Shown piece after piece: positions 9,992 to 21,813 of a stretch of 64,000 nucleotides of DNA (position 1 is its first letter; every line of letters begins with the position of its first letter). The DNA is from Silene latifolia. Taxonomy: Eukaryota; Streptophyta; Magnoliopsida; Caryophyllales; Caryophyllaceae. Location of the stretch: the NCBI RefSeq assembly GCF_048544455.1, contig NC_133538.1, positions 141,915,922 through 141,979,921 of the forward strand. The letters run 5' to 3'. The translations under genes and the position numbers were made by a program. The notes beneath the pieces are model-generated. The model worked only from the letters and a program-made list of their open reading frames with translations. It had not been told where the DNA came from and made no database searches.

Positions 9992-12815
9992 ATACGCAGG
10001 TCTCGTAGGGGTGAATTAGTTGAGGCTGATCCTGAACCCGAAAGATCCTTTTTACGCAGAAAGAGGGAGTTAGAAAGAGTTCGTCGAGAGGAAGTCTTGA
10101 GTACTTCTGACAGTTCGGTTATTGAGGAAACTTCTATTCGTGAGACTATTATTCCAGTCAAAATGCATAATATTGCGAGTCATTCGGAGCCTACTGCTGA
10201 CTATATTCTGAAAGGGTTCAAATTGTCTACCGATGAGGACGGCAATACCTTCGACATTCGGCCGTCCTACATCAATTTGGTCGAACGGAATTTGTATCGG
10301 GGAGTCCCGGGCGAGGGTCCTAGGAAACATATGGAAAGATTTGCTGATTATTGTTCATCCATCCCTACATCCAAGGGAGTGACCCAAGACAAGATAAAGG
10401 AAGTTCTCTTTCCTTTCTCTCTGACCGATAATGCGAGGGAATGGTTGACGGACTTGGATAGAGAAGCAGCAGGTATCACGGATTGGACTACTTTAGCTCT
10501 AGCCTTCTATAAGAAGTACTTTCCTCCGCAGAGGACCAATGCATTGAGGGCCCAGATTACTAATTTCAAGCAGACGGGTTCTGAAAATCTGTTTGAAACA
10601 TGGTGCCGTTTTAAGAAAGCTGTGAGATCGGTACCCCATCATGGATTCCAACAGTGGTTTTTATGCAACCAATTATATAATGGGTTGTATGATGATCATA
10701 GAGCCATTTTAGATGCTGCAGCTAATGGTAGATTCCAGCGCGAGGTTGATGATGATAAGGGCTGGAAGCTTATTGAGGAGATGGCTAATCACACTGCAGA
10801 ATATGGGAATCCGCGGAGTGGTACACGGACGATAGCTAATGTCGAATGTGAGGATATGGATGCTAAGTTCGAAAGGCTTAATGCTAGGTTTGACCAATTG
10901 GAGATGCTGTCTCCAGGGAGTCAACAAACGGTTCACATGCTAAAGAAAGATGATACGAATCTTTGTGAGAGATGCGGTGAGCTGGGGCACGTTGCTATTG
11001 ACTGTTTTGCTGATAGAGAGCAAGTATTTTCTTTCCAGCAGTACCGTCAAGGGTATAATTCGGGGTATGTCCATCCAAATCTACGTTGGTCGAGTCAAAA
11101 TGTCCTAAATCCTACTCCTCCACTACAGCAACAAGCTTATGTGCCACCGCATAAGCAAAGTTATCAAAAATCCCCGCAATTTCCAAATCTGCAGCAAGGA
11201 AGTTCTTCATCTGGAGGAATTTCAGAAGTGGGAGAGCTGAAATCCATGATTCAAGCTCTCGCTACACAAGTGAATAGGTCATACCAAGCAACCAATGCTA
11301 CTATCAAATTGCTTGAGTCCTAAATAGCTCAAGTTGCCACAAATCAATCCACGAGGCAACCCGGACAGCTGCCTTCTCAATCTGAAAAGAGGAAAGAAAC
11401 GCTGAATATGATAACATTGAGAAGCGGACTGAATTATTCTGATCCTGATATTGCTGGTACTGATGTTTCTGGCACGAATTCCAATGCTACTGCTGCTGAC
11501 AGTACGACAACTCTCGATCGAGAGGTTTGTGTTCCTCGATCGAGAGAAAATGGAGAGATGGTGCTCGATCGAGAGGCTGCTGTAGCTCGATCGAGCACTG
11601 CTGTTGGTGAAATCTCTCGATCGAGTGAAAGTTGTGATCGATCGAGAGATTCTGATGATGAAAGTGGTCGATCGAGGCCAATGAGCAAGCGTATGATTAA
11701 TAACACTTTGATTCGTGACACGCATAACGGAGCTCCTATTGAAGATGCTCTATATCGAGGGCGCTTGAAGAGGGTCAAGAAGACGGAGCCTGAGTTCGCA
11801 CGTTTCGGTGAACTTGTGCGAGGATTGAACGTAAGTGTTCCGTTTATCGAGCTGCAAAAAAAAGGTACCTTCATATCTAAAATTTATGCGAGAAGTATTA
11901 ATGCGTAAAAGGACCATAGATGATGTTGAGACAGTAGCTTTGACGGAGGGGTGTTCTGCACACCTCCAAAATAGGACCCCACCTAAGCTTGCTGACCCTG
12001 GAAGTTTTTCGATACCGTGTCACATTGGAGTTCAATTAATTTATAATGCGTTGTGTGATTTAGGAGCAAGTGTTAGCATGTTACCCTTGCCTTTGGCCAA
12101 ACGGTTAGGATTCACTAAATTCAATTGCACCAACATGACGGTCCAGATGACTGATCGGACCTTGTCACGACCTTTAGGAGTACTGCAAGATATTCCTGTG
12201 CACATAGGATGATTTCTTATTCCTGTCGATTTTGTCGTGTTAGATATACCCGAAGATAATCACACCTCAATTATTCTGGGAAGACCGTTCTTGCACACTG
12301 TGCAAGCGGTTATAGATGTCTGGTTGCGCACTCTTACGTTTAATGTCGGTGGTGAGGAATTGGTTTTTGCTAAACCCGCTACTCATAGGGGTTTTATGCG
12401 TGTTTTGGAGTGTCATGCTATTCCTGCGGTTGGTGTTGTTACGCCACCCATGATTGAGTCGCCTTCCATCCCCGTTGTTGATGTTGAGCCCCCTCGTGTT
12501 GTTACTTTACCTGCTACACTCACACCTCCGCCTCAGAATGAGAGCGATAAGGAGGACCGTGCTATTGTTGTTACTTGTACAGGACCTGGATGGGGAGCTT
12601 TGGCGCTTGACCAAGGCGAAACGAGTTCCATTGTTGGAATGGGAGAGGGCGATGGTGGCAATATGACACGCATTCTGGCGGAAGAAATAAAGTTGGGACA
12701 TTCGTCGGAAAGTGGTACTTTTGTTTGGAGAAGAAAATTGGAAGTTATCGCAGCTGAGGGTAACTCCGTTAGCCAGAGGCCTAGCAGAGGCTTGAAGGAC
12801 TTAATTGAGCATTAG
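9992..12815 (+). pseudogene. gag-pro: E1 gag-protease (decayed)
   Basis: Frame begins at 9992, where the ATG seen in E2 is ATA. The capsid region holds 'HMERFADYCSSIP...GVTQDKIKE' and 'REWLTDLDR'. The zinc knuckle CERCGELGHVAIDC is C-x2-C-x4-H-x4-C. A Q-rich linker follows, then a segment (11513-11675) where TCGATCGA repeats are translated as LDRE/SRS units, then the protease core CDLGASVSMLPL. Lesions: TAA at 11321 (probably from CAA), a +1 shift at an A8 run near 11860, TGA at 12210. The product would form the virus-like particle and process it. A proline-rich tail ends at 12815 with no RT following. Confidence 0.88.
11513..11675 (+). repeat. TCGATCGA array inside gag linker, E1
   Basis: Seven copies of the palindrome within coding sequence between zinc knuckle and protease. 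The same location carries arrays in E2 (16289-16398) and E4 (47588-47822). Confidence 0.9.
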
Positions 12816-13080
12816 CCGGGTTTGCAACCCCGTACAAATTGTAATAAACAATAGATTTTTGAATTTCTTTTATTGTTTTTAAACTTCTTTATTTGCGTTA
12901 GACACTTAGACTATAGACAATTTTAGCATAGAAGACAATTGTGGACTGTAGACAATTTGCTGGTAGGTTGGGATATTTTTACTGTCAATTTGGTAGGTAC
13001 AGAAAGCCGCACTCAAAAGATAATACATTAAAATGCGTGCCAGTAAGAAAAGCTCTCGATCGAGAGGATTTTTGAAGAAA
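12816..13080 (+). other. E1 spacer after protease
   Basis: Non-coding, AT-rich. Holds one CTCTCGATCGAGAG palindrome at about 13052. Continues after the E2 insertion at 21499. Confidence 0.7.
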
Positions 13081-13085
13081 AAGAG
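13081..13085 (+). repeat. Target-site duplication AAGAG of E2 (left)
   Basis: AAGAG here and at 21494-21498 flank the TG...CA ends of E2. Confidence 0.95.
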
Positions 13086-14581
13086 TGATGCGTGTCTTTT
13101 ATATGATGTTTCACATCCCTTTTTACACGCATTTCAGAGCTCATTCTTGTAGTTTATGCTGCATTTCACCCTATTTCCGTCTACTTCCGTATTTTGTACA
13201 TTATTGCAGAAATGTGAAGAATCCAGCGGAAATCAAGCTAAATCCGTCCCCGAGTATCCTGCATTGCATTTGACGTGAAGTATTCACCCGAGGAACGAGC
13301 TTGGAGCGCATCTCAAGGCCCAAAAGACAAGTCCACGAGTTTTAAGAAGTCAAGTAGCAGCTCAAGTGGTCGATCGACCATCACCCTCAGTCGATCGACC
13401 AATGTTCGGGTTCCAGAAGCTACTGTTCACTGCCGAGAAGTCGATCGACCAGTCCTATCAATCGATCGACCAGATTGCTATTTCAGACGTGAATTAAAAG
13501 ACCGTGAATCTTGAAGCCCGTAAAGTTTAGGTTTTGGAATAATTGTTACGCTTATTTGCTATATAACGTAACACAAACCTTCAGTTGAGGGATATCAGTT
13601 TTTACCCAAGTTCATATTCAGTTTTACATTAAGTTTATTAGGGTTTGAAATATTGTAAGCATTGGAATTTTGGCTCTTGTTCTTAATCATTCTTCTGCTA
13701 TTCTTGGTATTTCATTGCCCTAATTCAATTCATCTCTTTCGTTATTAGATTAGAATTGCTAGATAGATTCCCGAAACCATCTTTATTATTGCATGTTAAT
13801 TATTTGTTTTACCGCTTTAATCATGAATTCAGTACTTTATTGCCCTAGTATTATTGTTGTTATCACTTTCATCATGAGTAGCTAAATAATTTGTGCTAGG
13901 ATGTAGGCGAATTATAGCATAGGCGGCATTAGATTAGACACGGCCTGAACCCGCGTGTTGGTCGATCGACCACTTTACCCGGTCGATCGACTGACCTCGT
14001 GAGCTTATTTCGTTTTAATTGATTTTAATTGTTGTATTTAACGAATCGAATGCATGCGACCAGTTAGATACCCTTTTATGACTGACCCAATAGATCGAAA
14101 GATAGGGTAAGTTGTTAGACCATCAATTGAATCGACTAAACTGTGCTAAGATCGAAAGATAGGTATAGTTTAGACCGTTAGTCACTTTTCAGAACGAAAG
14201 TTAGTATTAGTGATATTAGGGACTTATAGCGAGATCGAAAGATGCTATCTGTTAAGAGTGGACCGAGAGGACCTCTTTATTTCCCGCCTCACCTGTGTTA
14301 ATTCAGACCGACTTAGTTTGCTGCCGCCGAAGCTATAATGAACCGACCATCCTAGTACCCCTTCTTTATGTATTTAATCCATCTTTTTAGTTATTGTCTT
14401 TATCTACTGTTAGCTGTAGACCAACTCAAATCAACCCCCACTTTTGTCACCTTAGACTAGATATAAATCAACTAGAATTTACAATTGCCTCCTTGTGGTT
14501 CGACCCTGTTACCACTAGCCTAGGTTAGTCTTAATAGGAAATTATAAATTTTATCTTTGGTACTCACAGCGACGGGTATCA
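13086..14581 (+). mobile_element. E2 5' LTR
   Basis: TGATGCGTGTC...GGGTATCA, 1496 bp. Palindromes of the GTCGATCGAC form lie at 13368-13475 and 13970-13992, a TATA box GCTATATAACG near 13558, and four GAAA hairpins at 14085-14248. Confidence 0.94.
14085..14248 (+). other. Four GAAA-tetraloop hairpins in E2 leader
   Basis: 14085-14108 (ACCC/GGGT around ATC-GAAA-GAT), 14138-14171 (about ten paired positions AAACTGTGCT/AGGTATAGTTT with G-U wobbles), 14182-14213 (TCACT/AGTGA around AAC-GAAA-GTT), 14226-14248 (ATAGC/GCTAT around ATC-GAAA-GAT). The 3' LTR carries the same set near 20997-21160. Confidence 0.75.
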
Positions 14582-14586
14582 AATTT

Positions 14587-14604
14587 TGGCGCCGTTGCCG
14601 GGGA
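14587..14604 (+). other. E2 primer-binding site, tRNA-Asp
   Basis: Exact TGGCGCCGTTGCCGGGGA (last base in context GGGGA), six bases after the LTR. Confidence 0.9.
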
Positions 14605-14707
14605 GGCAATAGTCCTAATTTTAGTTGTTTTATTTTTTTAGTCTTTCTTAGTTTAAGGGACTTCTGTTCCTTAAACTTTTCTTATATTCTTTTTGTTGTT
14701 TCCTCTT

Positions 14708-17700
14708 ATGCGCAGGTCACAGGGTGGTGAACTAGTGCCATTTAACCCTGAGATAGAGAAATCTTTGCGCGAGTTGAGATGAACACAAAGAGTACTACCG
14801 ACAGAGGAAGAGCTGAGTACTCTGTCAAGCTATTACGAGCACAACTGCTCAAGAAGACCCACAGTCTTCACCCGTTTCCACTTCTTCAGCCGAGACAGTT
14901 ACTTCTCCTGAAATTCCAGTCATGGACGAGGAAGCGAGTATAGCTAGTCATTATGAGCCGACAGCTGAAAACTTATACAAGGGTTCGAACTACCAGGAGA
15001 TGCCAGGAAGTTCGAACCAAAGCCTTCATACATTAGCATGGTTGAGAAGAACCAGTTCGGGGGCCGGGGGGGGGGGGGCTGCAAATGAAGATGCAGCTAA
15101 GCATATGGAGACCTTTATTGACTACTGTAGTTCCATACCCCCACCAGCTGGCGTGACCCAGGACCAGATCAAGGAGACTATGTTCATCTTCTCCCTTCGT
15201 GATGCTGCAAGGGAGTGGTATAGAGATCTGGACCGAGCCGTTCATGGGATTACTGACTGGAATTCATTGGCATTGGCGTTCTACAAGAAATACTTTTCTG
15301 CTTCAAGGACGATCGCTATTAGAGCTCAAATCACGGGGTTTAAACAAGGGCCAGATGAGAACTTCCATGAAGCATGGGTCCGATTCAAGAAGTTGGTGCG
15401 AACCATACCGCACCATGGGTTCGAAAAGTGGAGCTTGTGCAATCATTTCTACAATGGGTTGTACGACGATCAGAGGGCCATTTTGGATGCTGCAGCCAAT
15501 GGAAGATTCGCTGAAAATTTGGGAGCAACCAAGGGGTGGAAGATCATTGACGATCTAGCTACCCACAAGGCCGAGTATGGAAATTCCAGAGGGAACCAGA
15601 GGAGAGCTGTTGAATCCTCCTCTGTCGCTGCGCATGAGGCCCTTACTGCGAGATTTGACAAGTATGAGCTAGGAGGAGCTTCTAAAGGTGGGATGTACCA
15701 AGTCAATGCTGTGTCAGACGGTCCTTTCGTCTGTGAAAGGTGTGGAGGTGAGGGCCATGTCTCAAAAAACTGCCCTAGTCCCTTTGAATCTTGTGCTGCC
15801 TTTCAACACTATAGGTAGACCAACACCTACTATGAGCCGAATACCCATCCGAACTTGAGTTGGAGGAGCCAAAATTTCCTTAACTCAACTCAAGCTCCGC
15901 CGCAGCAACAGCCTTATATACCCCCTCATCAAAAGCAACAACAATATCAGAAACCTCCTTATGTGCCGCAACAGCAACAATCACAGAATTCTGAATTCTC
16001 CGAGCTGAAGAACTTGTTGCTAAAGGAGTCCCAAGCAAGAGAGGCCGGGATGAAGCAACTAGAGAGCCAAATTGCTCAATTGGCTAGCAAAAGCAACACT
16101 CGAGCTCCCGGACACTTGCCGACTCAAACCGACCAAAAGGAGACCTTAAATGCCATCACTTTGAGGAGTGGGTCCACTCTGGAGGGACCTGCCATGGTCG
16201 AGGACACTGTTGAAAAAGATGAGCCGGAGACGAGTCAAGAGAAAGCTTCAACGAACAAATCAAAGAAAAAGGCGTCTACCAGGTATTTCAGTCGATCGAC
16301 TAAAGTGCCTGGTCGATCGACCGAAACACGGGTTACAGGAGCTTCTGGAACTGTACATCTCGGTCGATCGACTGAGGACAGTGGTCGATCGACCGAGATC
16401 GCGCGATCTTTGAGGAGTTTCGTCCTTTAATGCCAAGTAATCTGCGAGACCACCTGTTTCGGGGTACCACAGTCCCGAAGGTGTTAGGACAAGACCCGAG
16501 TGCTGATGGGTCAGTCCCGGTCCCGAAGTTCGACCCAATGACGGTCAATGGTTCTCATTTGAGACGGTCTGAGGAGGGGTTTAGCTTCAACAAAGAGAAG
16601 GTGACGGACTTTTAGCCTAAGTCCAAGGATGCCGGCGCGCGAGATTTGGAGGAGAGGGCCAAGGTACTTCTTACAACCCCTTACCCGGAGAGGCTAGTGC
16701 CGACCAAGGAACAGGTATCTTTCAGCAAATTTGAAAAAGTTATCCGTAGTCTGAATGTACAGGTTCCTTTTCTCGAGCTAGTTAACCAAGTACCCGCTTA
16801 TACTAAATTTATGAAACAACTTTTGTCAAAAAAGCGGTCACTTGAAACAGTGCACACTGTCGCACTTACTAAGGAGTCTTGCTCTTATCTGTCTCACACT
16901 GCACCCCTTAAGTTAGAGGACCCGGGCAGTTTTTCTGTTCCTTGCAACATAGGTACCTTCTCAATTGAGAAGGCATTGTGTGACTTAGGGGCTAGTATAA
17001 GCGTCATGCCTTTGAGTTTAGCTAGGAAGCTTAAGTTGACCCGGTTTGCTATTACAGACATGACGGTTCAGATGGCCGATCGATCTGCGGTCAAGCCTAT
17101 AGGAGTCCTAGAGGACATACCCGTCCAAATAGGGAAGTTTTTCTTCCCTGTTGACTTTGTTGTCCTTGACATGCCTGAGGATGCCCATATACCGATCATC
17201 CTAGGAAGGCCGTTTCTGCACACTGCTGGTGCAGTCATTGACGTTGGCTCTGGAACTTTGACCTTCAAAGTTGGGAAACATTCTATCATTTTTGCCCAAC
17301 CTGCTAAAAAGAAGGACCTCATGTGGCCTGTTACATGTAATACGGTTTCTGAAAAGAAATCGTACTTTGTGCATCCTGAATTGCCTGTCTCTATTACTAC
17401 TCCTGTGCTAACCCCTCCGCCCCAGATTGGGAGCAAAAAGGAGGAAGAATCTGTTGTTTTAGACATTGCAGGAGCTGGTTTGGGGAAGGACGAGCCAGTC
17501 ACTCTAGTCGCGACAAAGCCTATCATTCAAAGAGGAGGTCTTGGTTGCTTGAGCTATGGAACCGATGAGAAAGTGGAGGATGAGCCAGCCAAGGTGAGAT
17601 GGGCTGATGTGGATTCTGACAATTCCAAGGAGATCCTTGATTGGGGAGATGACGAAGTTGATCCATTGGGCTCTCCGACTGTTGAAGATGAGAAGGGTGC

Positions 17701-17791
17701 AACTGATAAGATGAGCACCATTGAGGCTACCTCTAGTAGCCAGAAGCCGACGAAGTGGGCCATACCTTGGCCTTTCTTGATCAACTACTAG
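14708..17791 (+). pseudogene. gag-pro: E2 gag-protease (decayed)
   Basis: ATG at 14708 (MRRSQGGELV). TGA at about 14780 (CGA to TGA) and a frame change lead to the long frame from 14922. The capsid part includes 'HMETFIDYCSSIPPPAGVTQ' and REWYRDLDRA. The zinc knuckle CERCGGEGHVSKNC is intact near 15731-15772. An in-frame TAG is at 15816. The linker 16289-16398 encodes RST repeats from GTCGATCGAC palindromes. A frame change occurs near 16420, TAG at 16613. The protease frame 16646-17791 is intact with CDLGASISVMPLSLARKL and ILGRPFLHTAGAVID, and ends LINY. A run of twelve G's at 15065-15076 is a likely slippage or sequencing artefact. No pol follows. Confidence 0.88.
16289..16398 (+). repeat. 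TCGATCGA array inside gag linker, E2
   Basis: Four copies in the GTCGATCGA(C) form, in the same gag position as in E1 and E4. Confidence 0.88.
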
Positions 17792-19997
17792 TTGATCAAA
17801 AGCTTTACAAACATTTTATTGCTTTCGAACAATTTTTCTTGCTTTTGTGTGCGCGAAAACTTCGCATTTTCTTTTGTTTATCTAGGATTTTGAGCACTTA
17901 GACTTTATTCTGGGTCTTGCGCAATTTTGGGCACGTATTATTGTGTACTTGCAGGTATTTAGAGCTTGTTAGCTCAAATCATTGAGCAAATACGAAGAAA
18001 TAAGGAGTACAAAGAAGATTTTGATCGATCGACCGCCATCATGGTCGATCGACTGAGTTGCGCTTTCCCGGAGCTTCTGTTCCTGTTCATCTAGTCGATC
18101 GACTGCCCATATAGGTCGATCGACCATAGACACTACTGTATTTGTTCACGACCTCTCCCCTGCTGTGTTTGGTCGATATGCGGACTTAAGGGAGTTTTCT
18201 ACTCCACTTTATTTTCCGTCCAAATTATTTATTTCTTCTGATTTTCTCATTTGTACACAATTTTACCGCTTCATTATTGTCTTTCTCGGTTTTATGCGTG
18301 GTTTTTGTCTGTCTTTCAGGTACTTATTGGTAGCAATGCTGGCTACTGAAACCTCCTAGCCCACGCTGGTTTGGGGAGGTTTCCTTTGCTGCGCTTAAAG
18401 TCTTGTGAGTTCCTTGCGTTTACTTCATGTCATATTTATTTCCTTTCTCGCAAATTCCCATTTCTCTTTTCTTCACTATATGATTTTGCACAATGGGGAC
18501 ATTATGCGATTTGGTTTGGGGAAGGGTTTTGCGTCGCATATCATTTGCTTGCATTCACGTTTACATTCTGTTTTGCATCGTTTCATTTCATTTCTCTTAT
18601 ATATACAAAATTCCAAAAAAATTTGAAAAAAAAAAAAATCCCATAAAATGCACGTTTATTTTAGCATGTAGGTCGAGTCGGAACGGTAGTATTTCCATGA
18701 TGATTTTGCATTTGCATCTGTTTTGCCTGAGCCTTGCTAGATTAACATGCTATCAGTAGAATCACATATGCATATCTACGAGTTTTCGTTAAATTATTTT
18801 GCTGGACTTGAGACTTGACTTTAATAATTGGCAAACTACTTATACTTTCTGAGATTTAGAGCCTATAACTGGTGACATCTATGACCGGTTTACTTAGGAA
18901 TGTGAGTAGTACTCCTTATGAGACATGTTTCCTTAATTTGCATAAATATGAACTTGATCTACTTAATACCTGTATGCATTCGGTTTGTGGTTTGTTGACA
19001 CATGTGGTGGAGGTTTCCCTTTATTCATTTTGCCCATAAGCTCCACACTGCCAAAAATATCCCTTTTTGTCCCATTTACTACATCCTACATTTAGCCTGT
19101 CCTTTGTCAAGCTAGTAGTTTAGTTTTTGGGATTGTTACTCATTTTTGGTGGCATATGCTCTGTTGAGATGATGATTGGAAAATGAAGGAGAAAGAAATA
19201 GAAAGGAAAAAAATGAAAAATAATTCGAAAAAGTCAAGAAAATAGAGTTCTGTATTGTTCAAAGCAGTCGATCGACTGCCCAATATAGTCGATCGACTGA
19301 AGTTCGAAAGAAAGAGAAAAAGAAAAAGTCAATTCGCATAATTTAATCCTTATCTTTTGGCGATTTTTGCTCCCATGATTCATTTATATCTTATGGGGAG
19401 TTTATTGATTTAGTATTTTGGAGATTGTGAGATTCGTGCTTGTTATAGCACCGTTTCGTTTGATTATGAGCAAGAAGTTGGATGTTGCCACTTGGTTCCG
19501 TTTTGGTACTAGCTTGATCACCTGTACCTCCACTTTACCATAAAATGTTTTGCCTCTTCTTACCCATACCTCACATATCCTATATATACCTCGGCATGTG
19601 TCATTGGTCATCTGTTTGGTTGGAATGCATATGTACGGTCATAGAGATTTCTTTCATATTCTACTGCTGGCATGTTTTTATAGGTCGTAGTTAGGTGAGA
19701 GTCACTACAAAATTAATTCTTTCTATCTTACATATATTCACCTGTACCTATTGAGTGATTTGAGCGACCCGTGAGAGTCCAATTTGATAAGTCTCTACAG
19801 TTGATGGTTCAGCATGTCTTTGACGGCTTCATAACTCGTTTGCATGATTCATTTACTAATTGATTGTTGATTGTGCATTAAATTGATTTAGGCTTAATAG
19901 TTTGTATTTCGCTCTGAGATTGAACTCGTTCCATTAGGTCATTAGATCGAGTCTAGTTCTTGCTTGAGGACAAGCAAGGGTTTGGTTTGGGGAAGTT
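17792..19997 (+). other. E2 3' region
   Basis: No gene. Contains GTCGATCGAC palindromes at 18021-18125 and 19264-19300, hairpin GCACAATG/CATTATGC at 18488-18507, hairpin AACTGGT/ACCGGTT at 18867-18890, an A/G-rich tract near 19180-19250 and the polypurine tract GGTTTGGGGAAGTT ending at 19997. The region is recognisably related to those of E1 and E4 despite different upstream genes. Confidence 0.8.
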
Positions 19998-21493
19998 TGA
20001 TGCGTGTCTTTCATATGATGTTTCACATCCCTTTTTACACGCATTTCAGAGCTCATTCTTGTAGTTTATGCTGCATTTCTCCCTATTTCCGTCTACTTCC
20101 GTATTTTGTACATTATTGCAGAAATGTGAAGAATCCAGCGGAAATCAAGCTAAATCCGTCCCCGAGTATCCTGCATTGCACTTGACGTGAAGTATTCACC
20201 CGAGGAACGAGCTTGGAGCGCATCTCAAGGCTCAAAAGACAAGTCCACGAGTTTTAAGAAGTCAAGTAGCAGCTCAAGTGGTCAATCGACCATCACCCTC
20301 AGTCGATCGACCAATGTTCGGGTTCCAGAAGCTACTGTTCACTGCCAAGCAGTCGATCGACCAGTCATATCAGTCGATCGACCAGATTGCTATTTCAGAC
20401 GTGAATTAAAAGACCGTGAATCTTGAAGCCCGTGAAGTTTAGGTTTTGGAATAATTGTTACGCTTATTTGCTATATAACGTAACGCAAACCTTCAGTTGA
20501 GGGATATCAGTTTTTACCCAAGTTCATATTCAGTTTTACATTAAGTTTATTAGGGTTTGGAATATTGTAAGCATTGGAATTTTGGCTCTTGTTCCTAATC
20601 ATTCTTCTGCTATTCTTGGTATTTCATTGCCCTAATTCAATTCATCTCTTTCGTTATTAGATTAGAATTGCTAGATAGATTCCCGAAACCATCTTTATTA
20701 TTGCATGTTAATTATTTGTTTTACCGCTTTAATCATGAATTCAGTACTTTATTGCCCTAGTATTATTGTTGTTATCACTTTCATCATGAGTAGCTAAATA
20801 ATTTGTGCTATGATGTAGGCGAATTATAGCATAGGCTGCATTAGATTAGACACGGCCTGAACCCGCGTGTTGGTCGATCGACCACTTTACCCGGTCGATC
20901 GACTGACCTCGTGAGCTTATTTCGTTTTAATTGATTTTAATTGTTGTATTTAACGAATCGAATGCATGCGACCAGTTAGATACCCTTTTATGACTGACCC
21001 AATAGATCGAAAGATAGGGTAAGTTGTTAGACCATCAATTGAATCGACTAAACTGTGCTAAGATCGAAAGATAGGTATAGTTTAGACCGTTAGTCACTTT
21101 TCAGAACGAAAGTTAGTATTAGTGATATTAGGGACTTATAGCGAGATCGAAAGATGCTATCTGTTAAGAGTGGACCGAGAGGACCTCTTTATTTCCCGCC
21201 TCACCTGTGTTAATTCAGACCGACTTAGTTTGCTGCCGCCGAAGCTATAATGAACCGACCATCCTAGTACCCCTTCTTTATCTGTTTAATCCATCTTTTT
21301 AGTTATTGTCTTTATCTACTGTTAGCTGTAGACCAACTCAAATCAACCCCCACTTTTGTCACCTTAGACTAGATATAAATCAACTAGAATTTACAACTGC
21401 CTCCTTGTGGTTCGACCCTGTTACCACTAGCCTAGGTTAGTCTTAATAGGAAATTATAAATTTTATCTTTGGTACTCACAACGACGGGTATCA
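19998..21493 (+). mobile_element. E2 3' LTR
   Basis: 1496 bp, same length as the 5' LTR, ending GGGTATCA followed by the TSD AAGAG. Confidence 0.94.
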
Positions 21494-21498
21494 AAGAG

Positions 21499-21813
21499 CT
21501 CGATAAATTACCCATATAATTACCATTCCTAATTAATCAAAAGCCCTCTCCCAAACTCCATCTTTTTCGAATAATTAGAGTTTTTGGGTTTTTAGGGTTT
21601 ATCAATTCGAATTTTTCGAATTTATGCTTATTGTTTCGATTAATTAAGCTTGTGTGGGTATTCTAGCATCAAGTAAGTTCGACCTTACTCTTCTCTTTCA
21701 ATTAATTGCAATCCCCATTCCCTTTTTTATGATTTAGGGTTTATGTGGTTGTTTAGGACGATTTTTTCAATTGAAATTGTAATTTAATTATTAGTCTTGA
21801 TGTTATTGTAGTT
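21499..21813 (+). promoter_or_regulatory. Gene-like leader of E1 ORF-1 with candidate intron
   Basis: A C/T- and AT-rich stretch resembling a plant 5' untranslated region (several AGGGTTT boxes). A possible donor AGTAAGTT near 21671 and acceptor TTGTAG at about 21806-21811 would remove an intron ending just before the ORF-1 ATG. No classical TATA box is certain. Confidence 0.4.

Larger units (their letters stand above)
13086..21493 (+). mobile_element. E2: gag-only Athila-type non-autonomous element
   Basis: 8408 bp with two 1496-bp LTRs, tRNA-Asp primer site, gag-protease, a 2.2 kb non-coding 3' region and polypurine tract. There is neither pol nor ATHILA ORF-1. LTRs differ at about 19 positions by eye (1.3%). 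The architecture fits what is described for terminal-repeat-with-gag derivatives. Inserted in the internal region of E1. Confidence 0.93.

Noticed and set aside
11855..11870. A8 run as programmed +1 frameshift between gag and protease in E1
   Set aside because: E2 and family V read through this point in one frame, so a single-base insertion is more likely.
11434..11874. Open frame on the minus strand across the E1 gag linker
   Set aside because: Palindromic repeats keep both strands open; the plus frame matches Gag and the minus frame matches nothing.
15061..15080. Poly-G run as programmed frameshift site
   Set aside because: Twelve G's in a decayed gag are more simply slippage or a sequencing error; no other copy has it.
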